Assembly (NCBI GenBank): GCA_030527185.1
Contig: JAUNBF010000021.1
Coordinates: forward strand, 1 to 54,415
Direction: 5' to 3'
Origin: Planctomycetia bacterium
GTDB lineage: Bacteria > Planctomycetota > Planctomycetia > Pirellulales > Thermoguttaceae
Length of the DNA stretch: 54,415 nucleotides
The notes under the pieces were generated by a model. The model ran no database searches. It had not been told where the DNA came from and was given only the letters and a program-made list of their open reading frames with translations. The position numbers and the translations under genes were made by a program. This document shows positions 9,221 to 17,789 of the stretch, in pieces (the stretch's first letter is position 1; each line of letters starts with the position of its first letter).

Positions 9221-9243
9221 CGATATTTATTTGTTTTTTAACC

Positions 9244-10149
9244 ATGAGCGACAAATTATTTCAAACTTTCTGTTGGCTGTGTGCGCTGTGGATTCCTGCC
9301 GTGTTGCTGGTGATCCTGTTTCGACTTGTGGGAAGTTCGGCGGAAGCGTGGAACACGTTTGGATGGAAATTTCTGATTTCGTGCGAGTGGAATCCGGTGG
9401 AGGGAAAATTCGGAGCGATCCCCGCCATTCTGGGAACGCTCCTGACGACGGGAATGGCAATTTTTCTGGCCGTTCCGTTGGGGTTTCTGACCGCTTTTTT
9501 CCTGTCGGACGTACCTCCGTGGCTGGGGAAACCGTTGTCGCACGCCCTCGATCTGCTGGCCGCCATTCCGAGTGTGATTTACGGTATGTGGGGGCTGTTC
9601 GTGCTGGCTCCGATCATGCAGAAGTACGTCCAGCCATGGATGTTGGATTCTCTGGGGTTGCGGTACCTTCCTTTTGTGGGAAAAGATGGGAACGGTTTTG
9701 GATTTTTCACGGCGGGGGTTGTGCTGACATTGATGATTTTGCCGTACATTTCGGCGATTATGCGAGACGTTTTCAGTATGACGCCGACGCTTTTGAGAGA
9801 GGCGGCGTTTGGGATTGGTTGCACCCGATGGGAGGCGGCCTGGGACATTACGGTGCGTTACGGCCTGCGGGGACTTTTGGGAGGTATTTTTATCGGTCTG
9901 GGGCGGGCATTGGGGGAGACGATGGCGGTGCTGTTCATCATCGGCAATGTCATTCGGGTGCCGAGCGGGATTTTTGACAGTGGAACGACGATTGCCGCGA
10001 CGCTGGCGAACCATTTTGCGGAGGCGGACGGGCTGATGCGGAGCGTTTTGTTTGCACTGGGGTTGATTTTGCTCGTGCTGGCTTTCGGCGTGCAGGTTTT
10101 GGCCTGGTATTATCTCCAGGCGACGAAAAAACAGAGGGGGGAAGCATGA
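9244..10149 (+). CDS. pstC: phosphate ABC transporter permease PstC
   Basis: Inner-membrane half of the phosphate channel. About 301 residues from the ATG at 9244, with six predicted membrane segments starting at FCWLCALWIPAVLLVILF. The cytoplasmic EAA-like loop that meets the ATPase is REAAFGIGCTRWEAAW. The longer open frame upstream overlaps pstS and is not used. The stop overlaps the pstA start by four bases (ATGA), indicating translational coupling. Confidence 0.95.
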   Translation: MSDKLFQTFCWLCALWIPAVLLVILFRLVGSSAEAWNTFGWKFLISCEWNPVEGKFGAIPAILGTLLTTGMAIFLAVPLGFLTAFFLSDVPPWLGKPLSHALDLLAAIPSVIYGMWGLFVLAPIMQKYVQPWMLDSLGLRYLPFVGKDGNGFGFFTAGVVLTLMILPYISAIMRDVFSMTPTLLREAAFGIGCTRWEAAWDITVRYGLRGLLGGIFIGLGRALGETMAVLFIIGNVIRVPSGIFDSGTTIAATLANHFAEADGLMRSVLFALGLILLVLAFGVQVLAWYYLQATKKQRGEA

Positions 10150-10988
10150 AACGGCGTTCGCTATTTTACCGTCGAATGGTGGAATATGTCATGCGGGGGA
10201 TTTCCCTCCTGGTGTTGGGCATTTCGTTGGGAGGGATGGGCTGGATTTTGTGGACGCTCGTCACGCACGGCATTTCGGTCATTTCGTGGACGTTCCTGAC
10301 ACAGCCCAGCAAGCCCTATGGGGTTGAAAATGCGGGGATTGCGAACGCACTGCTCGGAACGTTGTATATCACCACCGTCGCGACGCTCCTGGCGCTTCCG
10401 CCTGCGGTGGCGGGGGGGATTTACCTGGCCGAATTTGGAAAAGAGACGAAATGGGGAAATCTGATTCGGTTTTCCGCCAATGTGATGATGGGGATTCCGT
10501 CGATTGTGGTGGGACTTTTCGTGTACGCGATTTACGTGATCCCTACCGGGTCATTTTCGGGATTTGCCGGGTCGCTGGCGTTGGGACTGATCATGTTCCC
10601 GGTTATTTTGCGGACGACGGAGGATATGCTTCTGCTGGTGCCCGATTCGCAACGTGAGGCAGCGTTGGCACTGGGAATGACGCGATGTCGTGCCACGTTG
10701 TCGATTGTCTGCAAAAGTGCCCGCAACGGCCTGATTACCGGAATCCTCATGGCCTTTGCACGGGTCAGTGGCGAAACGGCTCCACTGCTTTTCACCGCAC
10801 TGTGGAGCAATTCGTGGTGTACGCACTTTTTCACCTCCCCCACCGCCAACATTCCGGTACTCATCACCGAATATACCACCAACAGCCCCTACGCCGCCAT
10901 GCATGCCGCGGGGTGGGGGGCTGCTCTGGTGATGATGGCGGGGATTTTGGTTTTGAACGTCGGCGTAAGATGGCTTTTTCAGGAATGA
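10146..10988 (+). CDS. pstA: phosphate ABC transporter permease PstA
   Basis: Second permease subunit of the phosphate importer: 280 residues, six membrane segments, EAA-like loop REAALALGMTRCRATLS. It starts within the pstC stop (ATGA overlap). It is followed by a 144-base spacer, unusually long for this operon, which holds a dispersed hairpin element before pstB. The C-terminus (ALVMMAGILVLNVGVRWLF) is a normal final helix. Confidence 0.95.
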   Translation: MKRRSLFYRRMVEYVMRGISLLVLGISLGGMGWILWTLVTHGISVISWTFLTQPSKPYGVENAGIANALLGTLYITTVATLLALPPAVAGGIYLAEFGKETKWGNLIRFSANVMMGIPSIVVGLFVYAIYVIPTGSFSGFAGSLALGLIMFPVILRTTEDMLLLVPDSQREAALALGMTRCRATLSIVCKSARNGLITGILMAFARVSGETAPLLFTALWSNSWCTHFFTSPTANIPVLITEYTTNSPYAAMHAAGWGAALVMMAGILVLNVGVRWLFQE

Positions 10989-11020
10989 TGGTAAAAAACA
11001 GCGGAAAATAACGACGGTAC

Positions 11021-11090
11021 AGCCGCTACTAAAAATCTTGACGGGAAAGCGGCTCTCGCCTTGGCGCAAGCACCCCTCCCAAAGAGAGGG
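11021..11090 (+). repeat. dispersed hairpin element inside the pst operon
   Basis: Contains AGCCGCT (11021-11027) pairing with AGCGGCT (11048-11054), CGCC-TT-GGCG (11057-11066) and a C-rich/G-rich pair near 11073-11092. Bases 11033-11070 recur in inverted orientation at 24400-24437 with one mismatch. Confidence 0.7.
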
Positions 11091-11132
11091 GAATGGAAGT
11101 TTAACAAAACAATCGTTTGGAAGGAAGAAACC

Positions 11133-11984
11133 ATGAGTATGACGATAGAAAGGGAAGAAATTGCCCCCGCAACCATGAGTCGCCGAGTACCGATACGGGA
11201 AAGAGGTTCGGTGGCATTGGCGAAGGAGCGGAAAATCAAGATTCAGACGCGGAATCTCTGTTTTTATTATGGAAATCACCAGTCCCTTTTCGACAACGAT
11301 CTGGCCATCGAGGCGAACAAAGTCACGGCCATTATCGGTCCGTCGGGTTGCGGAAAGTCCACGCATTTGCGGATTTACAACCGGATTTTCGAGTTGTATC
11401 GCGGGCAGAGAGCGACAGGGGAAGTACTTTTGGATGGGAAGAATATTCTGGAGCCGGAGGTCGATTTGCTGGAATTACGCCGCAAGGTGGGAATGATTTT
11501 TCAAAAGCCAACCCCCTTCCCCATGACGGTTTTTGAGAATATCGCCTACCCTCTGCGGCTCCATTTTCGCCTTTCACGCAGCGAGATTCAGGATCGTGTG
11601 GAGGACGCGCTTCGTCGGGCATCGGTCTGGGAGGAGGTGAAGGAGAAACTTCACACCAGTGGCCTGGCACTTTCCGGCGGGCAGCAACAACGGCTCTGCA
11701 TTGCCCGTGCGATTGCGGTGGAGCCGGAAGTTTTGCTGATGGACGAGCCAACGTCGGCGATTGACCCGGTGGTGACGCTGAAAATTGAGGAGACCGTGGC
11801 GCAGCTGAAGGAACGTTTCACGATTGTCATCGTCACGCACAACATGCAGCAGGCCGCACGTTTATCGGATTATACCGCGTTTTTCTATCAGGGAAAGATT
11901 GTGGAGTGCGACCGGACGGAAGTCCTTTTCACCAATCCGAAGGAGAGAAAAACGGAAGAATACATTACGGGACGATTCAGTTAA
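11133..11984 (+). CDS. pstB: phosphate ABC transporter ATP-binding protein
   Basis: Cytoplasmic ATPase that powers PstCA. About 283 residues from the ATG at 11133, which follows GGAAGGAAG. Walker A is GPSGCGKST, the Q-loop region is [20 protein letters not shown] (typical of PstB), the signature is [14 protein letters not shown] and Walker B is [12 protein letters not shown]. The D-loop reads SAIDP rather than the common SALDP. About 35 residues of charged N-terminal extension precede the first strand ([12 protein letters not shown]); a second ATG lies at 11175. phoU begins 15 bases after the stop. Confidence 0.95.
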   Translation: MSMTIEREEIAPATMSRRVPIRERGSVALAKERKIKIQTRNLCFYYGNHQSLFDNDLAIEANKVTAIIGPSGCGKSTHLRIYNRIFELYRGQRATGEVLLDGKNILEPEVDLLELRRKVGMIFQKPTPFPMTVFENIAYPLRLHFRLSRSEIQDRVEDALRRASVWEEVKEKLHTSGLALSGGQQQRLCIARAIAVEPEVLLMDEPTSAIDPVVTLKIEETVAQLKERFTIVIVTHNMQQAARLSDYTAFFYQGKIVECDRTEVLFTNPKERKTEEYITGRFS

Positions 11985-11999
11985 CACGAGGAAAAACGG

Positions 12000-12662
12000 A
12001 TGAAAACGCATTTTGAACAGGAAATCCTCCAATTGAAACGGCTTATTACCACCCAGACCGCGATGGTCGAAAGTGCCGTTCGCAAGACGCATCATGCCAT
12101 GGAACGCCATGAAAGAACACTTGCCATGGAGGTCATTGACGGAGACGACGAAATCGACGAAACCGAAGTCCGAATTGAGGAAGAGTGCCTGAAAGTGCTG
12201 GCGCTGCACCAGCCCGTGGCCGGGGATTTGCGGTATATCGTGACGCTCCTGAAAGTGAATACGGAACTGGAACGAATCGGCGATTTGGGGGTCAACATTG
12301 CGGAACGGGTCCTGCACATGTTGTCGCTCCACGCGGACATGAAACGGCTCGACATTACGGACATGTTCATGGCAGTTCTCCAGGCGTTGAAAAATTCACT
12401 GGATGCGTTTCTGGGACGTGACTGTTTTCTCGCCGCTCAAGTCATTGCCGCCGACGATTCGATCGATTCGCAGCATCGGGATAACTTTCATCGAATCCTC
12501 CAAATGTTGAAAGAGAATGCCGGAGAGGCGGAAACGCTTCTCGATTTTCTGAATATTTCCCGAAATTTGGAAAGAATTGCCGACAGCTGTACCAATATCG
12601 GGGAAGATGTGTTATACTTGGAGCAGGGGAAGATTGTGCGGCACTGTCGAGGGTTCAATTGA
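12000..12662 (+). CDS. phoU: phosphate signalling regulator PhoU
   Basis: A 220-residue, all-helical cytoplasmic protein that couples the PstSCAB transporter to the PhoR kinase and dampens the response when phosphate is plentiful. Two PhoU repeats are visible, each with the acidic metal-cluster pattern: EVIDGDDEIDETEVRIEEEC in the first and VIAADDSIDSQHRDNFHRI in the second, followed by NLERIADSCTNIGED. The start follows CGAGGAAAAACGG closely. Gene order after pstB is canonical. Confidence 0.95.
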   Translation: MKTHFEQEILQLKRLITTQTAMVESAVRKTHHAMERHERTLAMEVIDGDDEIDETEVRIEEECLKVLALHQPVAGDLRYIVTLLKVNTELERIGDLGVNIAERVLHMLSLHADMKRLDITDMFMAVLQALKNSLDAFLGRDCFLAAQVIAADDSIDSQHRDNFHRILQMLKENAGEAETLLDFLNISRNLERIADSCTNIGEDVLYLEQGKIVRHCRGFN

Positions 12663-12723
12663 TAATTGATAATTGAGGGGCGTGTCGTATTTGTGCGATT
12701 TTATTGCGGAAAGAGGGGTTTTG

Positions 12724-13443
12724 ATGCCATCGGAGAAGATTCTCATCATTGAAGACGAAAAAGCGATTGGCGATTTGCTGATTTACAACCTCCAGAAAGA
12801 AGGTTACACCGCCGTCCGCCATGCTCTGACCGGGGAAAGTGGTTTGGAGGAGGTGCGGAAATTCGAGCCGGATTTGATTTTCCTGGATTTGATGTTGCCG
12901 GAAATGAGTGGGCTGGATGTTTGCCGCAAGTTGAAAAGCCGACCGGAAACGAGCCGTATTCCGATCATCATGCTGACGGCCAGGAGTGAGGAGAGCGACA
13001 TGATTGTCGGGCTGGAACTGGGGGCGGACGATTACGTGACCAAACCGTTCGGAGCGAAATTGCTCATCGCGCGAATGCGGGCGGTGTTGCGTCGGTGTTC
13101 GATGCCACCGGAAAACTTTGGGGAAGACCTCTCCGACGGCATTTTGTGCCACGAACCGCTCTGGATGAACCTTTTCACACGGCAGATGAAGCTGGCGGGA
13201 GAGCCGGTGACGCTGACGTTCAATGAGTTCAACATCCTCCATTTGCTGGCCAGTCGCCCTGGGCGGGTCTTTACGCGAAGTCAACTCGTTCTGGAGACGC
13301 GGGGAGACGATTATCCCGTCACCGAGCGGGCAATCGACGTGCAGATTTTGGGATTGCGGCGAAAATTGGGCGAATACGCGACGTTGATCGAGACGATTCG
13401 CGGGGTGGGATACCGATTTGTGGAAGAATGGGAAAAAAGATGA
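12724..13443 (+). CDS. phoB: phosphate regulon response regulator PhoB
   Basis: OmpR/PhoB-type transcription factor, 239 residues from the ATG at 12724, which has GAGGGG about 6 bases upstream. The receiver domain has the acidic pair in IIEDE, the phospho-acceptor Asp in PDLIFLDLMLPEMSG and the Lys in DDYVTKPF. The winged-helix domain (about 140-235) includes LTFNEFNILHLLASRPGRVF and ERAIDVQILGLRRKL. It should bind Pho boxes such as those of its own operon. It overlaps the phoR start. Confidence 0.93.
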   Translation: MPSEKILIIEDEKAIGDLLIYNLQKEGYTAVRHALTGESGLEEVRKFEPDLIFLDLMLPEMSGLDVCRKLKSRPETSRIPIIMLTARSEESDMIVGLELGADDYVTKPFGAKLLIARMRAVLRRCSMPPENFGEDLSDGILCHEPLWMNLFTRQMKLAGEPVTLTFNEFNILHLLASRPGRVFTRSQLVLETRGDDYPVTERAIDVQILGLRRKLGEYATLIETIRGVGYRFVEEWEKR

Positions 13444-15272
13444 ACAAACTGCCTAAAAACTGGTGGTCGGTTTTACCGTTGATTTTGCTGGTCGGCCTGG
13501 GAATTTTACTGGCAAGTCTGTTGGGAAAGTCGATTTCGATCGAACACGAATACGAACGGCAGGTGCGGCAGGAAGTCCGATTTTGCACGAGTATGCTGAC
13601 GTACATTGCGCAGGAATTTCTGGAACATTCGGACTGGGAAGCGTTTGCGAAGTTTTGCCAGGAAGAATTCAATCCGCAGTCCCGTTTCGATACCCGCGTC
13701 ACCGTTTTGCAGGCCAACGGCGATGTTTTGTGCGATTCGTGGAAAGATGCTCGCGAAATGGAGAACCACGGGCAGCGACCGGAATTTCAGAAAATCTTGC
13801 AAAATCCGAAAGGGGACGACCCTTACCAGACATTTGAACGTTACAGCACCACGATGCAGGAGGTGATGTTCTACAGCCTGGAGTCGTTCCAGCACGACGG
13901 CCAGATGTACTGGATTCGATGTGCGATTCCGAAAAAGTCGCTGGAAAGTCTGGCAGGGCGGACGCAGCACAACATCACGCTGATTCTGATTCTGGCGATT
14001 TCGATTGCCAGCATAATCGGATTCCTCCTTTTCCGGTGGTTCGCGTATCCGACAGTGCAACTTCTCGACGCGACACGGCAGGTTGCGGAGGGGAACCTGG
14101 AAGCCCGTTTGCCGGTGATTCGTCGTGGGGCGCTACACGAAATCAGCAACGCGATCAATTCCATGACCGAACAGTTGAAACGGCAAATTTACCAAATTTC
14201 CCACGACAAACGGGTGCGGGACGCGATTTTTTCCTCGCTCGACGAAGGGGTCATTCTGCTGGACATGCACGGGAATATTCTCGACATCAACGAAGCGGCG
14301 TGCGGGATTCTGGACACGACGTTGAGAAATGCTCCGGGACGGCCACTTTCCGAAATTTGGCGGGATCGGCATTGGCTGACGTTTTTCGACGGGGAAAAAA
14401 CGGAGAAGACGCTGCACCTGAAAGAGGAGATCGCGTTGGACTTTCCACTGGGGCAGAAGCAGATTCGGCTGACGATCCAGCAGATTCACTGGAACCCCGC
14501 GTCGAGTGGCTTTTTGCTGGTGCTTTACGACATGACACAGTTGCGGAAGCTGGAAAATTATCGCCGCGATTTCATTGCCAATGTGTCGCACGAGATTAAA
14601 ACGCCACTGACGGTGATCATGGGGGCGGTGGAGTCGTTGCAGGATGGTGCGATGGAGGACGCGAAATTGGCGGCGACGTTTCTGGAAACACTGGCGGTCC
14701 ATTCCCGGCGGCTGCACGCGCTGTTGCAGGATGTTCTGTCGCTCTCGAATCTGGAATGCCAGACCTGTCGGGAAGATTTGCCGTGGGAGGAACACCCCAT
14801 AGCGGAGGCGGCGGAATTGGCCGTGGCTCTTTGTCAATTGGCCGCGTCGCAGCGAAAAATCCGGTTGGAGGTGGATGACCAGACGAACGGGAAGGCGATT
14901 CGGTATGTGCCGCCACTGATGGAGCAGGTTTTTGTCAATTTACTGGACAACGCGATCAAGTATTCGCATGAAAAGGACACCATTCGGATCAAAATTCGCG
15001 AAAACGAGGCCCAAAAGGTGGAAATCCGCGTGGAAGACCAGGGAATCGGGATGGCATCCGAGCATCTTCCCCGGATTTTCGAGCGATTCTACCGTGCCGA
15101 CCCCTCCCGCGATAAGGCCACGGGAGGAACCGGTCTGGGATTGGCGATTGTCAAACACATCGTGCAACTCCACGGCGGGAATATCCGTGTGGAAAGTGTC
15201 CTGGGGCAGGGGACGACGTTTATGGTGCAACTGCCGACGGGAGCGTCCAACGCCAATCCGCACAGGGACTGA
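13440..15272 (+). CDS. phoR: phosphate regulon sensor histidine kinase PhoR
   Basis: Membrane kinase of about 610 residues. Order: first membrane segment (PLILLVGLGILLASLLG), extracytoplasmic sensor of about 135 residues, second membrane segment (ITLILILAISIASIIGFLLF), HAMP, a PAS-like domain (IFSSLDEGVILLDMHGNIL), a HisKA box with the phospho-accepting His in ANVSHEIKTPLT, and the ATPase domain with N-box LLDNAIKYS and G-boxes GIGM and GGTGLGLAIV. The large outer sensor sets it apart from short enterobacterial PhoR. ATG 13440 overlaps the phoB stop (ATGA); an in-frame ATG at 13428 is possible. Its 3' end overlaps the opposite-strand gene by 53 bases. Confidence 0.9.
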   Translation: MNKLPKNWWSVLPLILLVGLGILLASLLGKSISIEHEYERQVRQEVRFCTSMLTYIAQEFLEHSDWEAFAKFCQEEFNPQSRFDTRVTVLQANGDVLCDSWKDAREMENHGQRPEFQKILQNPKGDDPYQTFERYSTTMQEVMFYSLESFQHDGQMYWIRCAIPKKSLESLAGRTQHNITLILILAISIASIIGFLLFRWFAYPTVQLLDATRQVAEGNLEARLPVIRRGALHEISNAINSMTEQLKRQIYQISHDKRVRDAIFSSLDEGVILLDMHGNILDINEAACGILDTTLRNAPGRPLSEIWRDRHWLTFFDGEKTEKTLHLKEEIALDFPLGQKQIRLTIQQIHWNPASSGFLLVLYDMTQLRKLENYRRDFIANVSHEIKTPLTVIMGAVESLQDGAMEDAKLAATFLETLAVHSRRLHALLQDVLSLSNLECQTCREDLPWEEHPIAEAAELAVALCQLAASQRKIRLEVDDQTNGKAIRYVPPLMEQVFVNLLDNAIKYSHEKDTIRIKIRENEAQKVEIRVEDQGIGMASEHLPRIFERFYRADPSRDKATGGTGLGLAIVKHIVQLHGGNIRVESVLGQGTTFMVQLPTGASNANPHRD

Positions 15273-17223
15273 GCAGCGGAACGATTCCCTCCAACGCGAT
15301 TCCGTAATCTTCCAGAACCCCTTTTTCCGGCCTTTCCACCACCAGTCGCCACGCGCCCGTCTGGGAAAGTTCCTCTTCCGACGGATAAAACCAAGTCACC
15401 GTACTGATGTTATCCCGCGAAAAGGCGACATTTCCCTGCGGATTGAGGAGGGTGAGTTTCAGACGCTCCTCACCATTGCCAAAAACCTTGAGACCCCATG
15501 CTTTTGTGCCGGGCGGAACCCAAAACGTGAGCGTTCCCGGTAAGCCAATCAGCGGTGCGTATGGTTTGGCGGAAAAAGTTACCGCGACATTGCTGGAACG
15601 AACCGTGACGGCATGGGAAGTCCGTCCCGCGGAAATTTGGTAAAGCCCGGTTTGGGAAATGGCGATTTCATAGCGTTTTTCCATGCCCAACGGAAGCTCC
15701 TCCAGCGAAATTTCCTTCCCGGCTGGCGTTTGAAGCGTCACCTGCATGGGAGTCGGCGGATTTTTCCCCACCGGCAACTGTTTCAGCACGATTTGCGCCG
15801 TCTCTCCTTTTCGTGCATAAAAATAAAACGTGCCAGAATGACGCAAACGCACTTCCGGCAACGGCTGAAGCGTCGGGGAAGTTGCCCCAACAAACTGTAA
15901 GTCTTTGGAAATAGGGAGTTGTGGCAAATTTTGAAGATTTGCCGTAGGATACTGTTTTGCCAGCCACGGGGAGTCGACGACGACCGTTTCCTGCCGCGAA
16001 TCCCGTTTCAGAACGAACGTGCCGGAGACTTTTTGCAGACCCCACCCACGCAGGGAGTTGTCGAGATACTGGAGAAAAGGACGCGGCGAAGCATCTTCGA
16101 TTTCCACCTGCTGAAAATCGACCCATCCCACCGGACGCTGATCGGCAGGGGAAGCCTGGAACAAAATCGGCGTTTTCTGCGGGTGCGAAATTTTCAATCC
16201 TTCCCAACGTAGAAATGTGGAATCGATCTGATTGCTCCGTATCCGAACGCCGTACTCCTCTTCCCGACTCGTCCGAAAACCCTTCACTTCGACCGTGCCG
16301 CGAACCGGTTCCGTTTCTGATTCGGGGCGTACTCCTGAAATGTAGTGGAAGCCGTTACGATTGTTTTCCGAAACGCAGTTTTCCAGCCGAATGGAGATTG
16401 GCTCGGAATCTTTTGTCAAATTGGGAAGGTAAAACTCGTAGCCATCCCCCGCGTTGCCACGGCTGATACAGTTCCGCATGACGCAGTTTTTCAGCACTTC
16501 CGACGCATGGTTCGGCTCAAAATCGATTCCCGCCTCCGGGGCTGTTCCCCTGGTATCCCGCAGCAGTGTATCCTCAATCAGCAGATTCTCCGCACTGATG
16601 ACGCTGATTCCCTGACGGTTGTTGGCGTTGCAATCGACACGCCGAATCGTCACGTCCTGACAAGGCTTGCCACGTTGAGAAACGCCCAGATAAATCCCGT
16701 CGCCGCCGGTGTATTCAATCGTCACATCCTGAATCAGGATGTTTCGGGAACTTTTGATGTTGATGCCGTGCCGCCATTCCGCTTTTTCGTAAGGGGGAGC
16801 GTGGTAGTCCGACTTCCGCATTCGCAGAAACGTCGTAGCCGCACTTCCCGCTTTCTCGCCGCGAATCGTCACATTCTCACAACCCATGATCGAAAAAAGG
16901 GAATCTCCTTTTCCCCGAAATTCCCCCGATTTTGCCAGAATGACCGTCCCTTCCTCCAGAACAATTTCCTGATGGCTCACACAGAACAAGGGGGACGTGA
17001 CCCACGGAGAATCCTGCCGATCCACAATCAGTTTCCGGGCACCCGAACGAATCGCGTTTTGCAAAAATCGCGTCGAGTCCTCCGCGTCAAATCCCCACCA
17101 CGAAACGTATGCTTCGGAACACGTCCCCGCCAGGACTTCCGCCACTTTTTGCGGATTCGCCCATTCCTCGCCCCAGCTCAGAGAAACACTCCCCGCCAGG
17201 CACATCCAAACAATCCATCGCAT
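15220..17223 (-). CDS. secreted right-handed parallel beta-helix protein
   Basis: A 667-residue protein with a cleavable signal peptide (MRWIVWMCLAGSVSLSWG). Residues of about 100-330 show short regularly spaced strands typical of pectate-lyase-like beta-helices (ENVTIRGEKAG, RNILIQDVTIEYTGGDGIYL, QDVTIRRVDCNANNRQGISV, ENLLIEDTLLRDTRG, ISRGNAGDGYEFYLPNL). The C-terminal 250 residues look like beta-sandwich domains. This fits a periplasmic or secreted polysaccharide-active or binding protein; no catalytic residues can be named safely. It is the only gene of its transcript and overlaps phoR tail to tail. Confidence 0.78.
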   Translation of the reverse strand: MRWIVWMCLAGSVSLSWGEEWANPQKVAEVLAGTCSEAYVSWWGFDAEDSTRFLQNAIRSGARKLIVDRQDSPWVTSPLFCVSHQEIVLEEGTVILAKSGEFRGKGDSLFSIMGCENVTIRGEKAGSAATTFLRMRKSDYHAPPYEKAEWRHGINIKSSRNILIQDVTIEYTGGDGIYLGVSQRGKPCQDVTIRRVDCNANNRQGISVISAENLLIEDTLLRDTRGTAPEAGIDFEPNHASEVLKNCVMRNCISRGNAGDGYEFYLPNLTKDSEPISIRLENCVSENNRNGFHYISGVRPESETEPVRGTVEVKGFRTSREEEYGVRIRSNQIDSTFLRWEGLKISHPQKTPILFQASPADQRPVGWVDFQQVEIEDASPRPFLQYLDNSLRGWGLQKVSGTFVLKRDSRQETVVVDSPWLAKQYPTANLQNLPQLPISKDLQFVGATSPTLQPLPEVRLRHSGTFYFYARKGETAQIVLKQLPVGKNPPTPMQVTLQTPAGKEISLEELPLGMEKRYEIAISQTGLYQISAGRTSHAVTVRSSNVAVTFSAKPYAPLIGLPGTLTFWVPPGTKAWGLKVFGNGEERLKLTLLNPQGNVAFSRDNISTVTWFYPSEEELSQTGAWRLVVERPEKGVLEDYGIALEGIVPLLSPCADWRWTLPSAVAP

Positions 17224-17363
17224 TCTCTCCCTCCTTTTTCATCCCCCTAGAACTTTGTTCAATTGATAATGATTAATTGATAATTGATAATTATGGTTGT
17301 TCATGCCGTATTTTCAAGGGGGGCGTGTTATGATTCATGATAATGATACGTTTGACAGAGTAC
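17224..17363. repeat. dispersed AT-rich element, copy B
   Basis: Part of a 566-base gene-free spacer. From about 17253 it repeats the plan of copy A: CTTTGTTCAATTGATAAT, further TTGATAATT words, CCGTATTTTCAA (about 17310-17321), then GTGTTATGATTCATGATAA, which resembles the 50549-50583 region in reverse. Confidence 0.55.
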
Positions 17364-17740
17364 TAGAACATTTCTAAAAAACATTTTCTCTTTTTTCTTT
17401 TCCCGTAAATTTATCTTATTTATCTCAGTGGTAATCCCAGCTTTAAGTATCCGACGAGAAAAAAGTGGGAACGGAAATATCTGCGTCTTCCGCGTAATCT
17501 GCGGATAAATATTAACGTGGGAAGTCGTGAAATTTCTGGATTTATCCCAAAAACTTTCCTAGAATTTTTCTTAAAAATTAGGTTTTTCCGCATTTCCTTT
17601 TTTTATCCGCAGATGACGCAGAAGACGCAGATGATGTTATTTCCATCTCCCTCTTCTGTGGAAACTCTTCTCTGCTACCAACGGTTCAACCGATGTTTTC
17701 AAAATAGCCAGCATGGCAAAAAAATTCTGGAAGTACTCTA
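17364..17740 (+). mobile_element. MITE-like element R1
   Basis: A copy of about 377 bases bounded by TA dinucleotides. The left tip is TAGAACATTTCTAAAA and the right tip is an imperfect inverse of it (TTCTGGAAGTACTCTA). Inside is a word starting TCTGCGTCTTCCGCG (about 17480) and its inverse near 17608-17632, about 130 bases apart. There is no open frame of credible size and no transposase. Other copies: 25444-25775, 47578-47934, 50206-50478 and fragments in 53640-54415. Confidence 0.65.
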
Positions 17741-17789
17741 ATCCACCACGCCCTCAATTATCAATTATCAAGTTTGGTATTGATGAACT

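Noticed and set aside
13428..13439. Upstream ATG for phoR
   Set aside because: Possible, but the ATGA overlap at 13440 with GGGAAA upstream is the more usual coupling.
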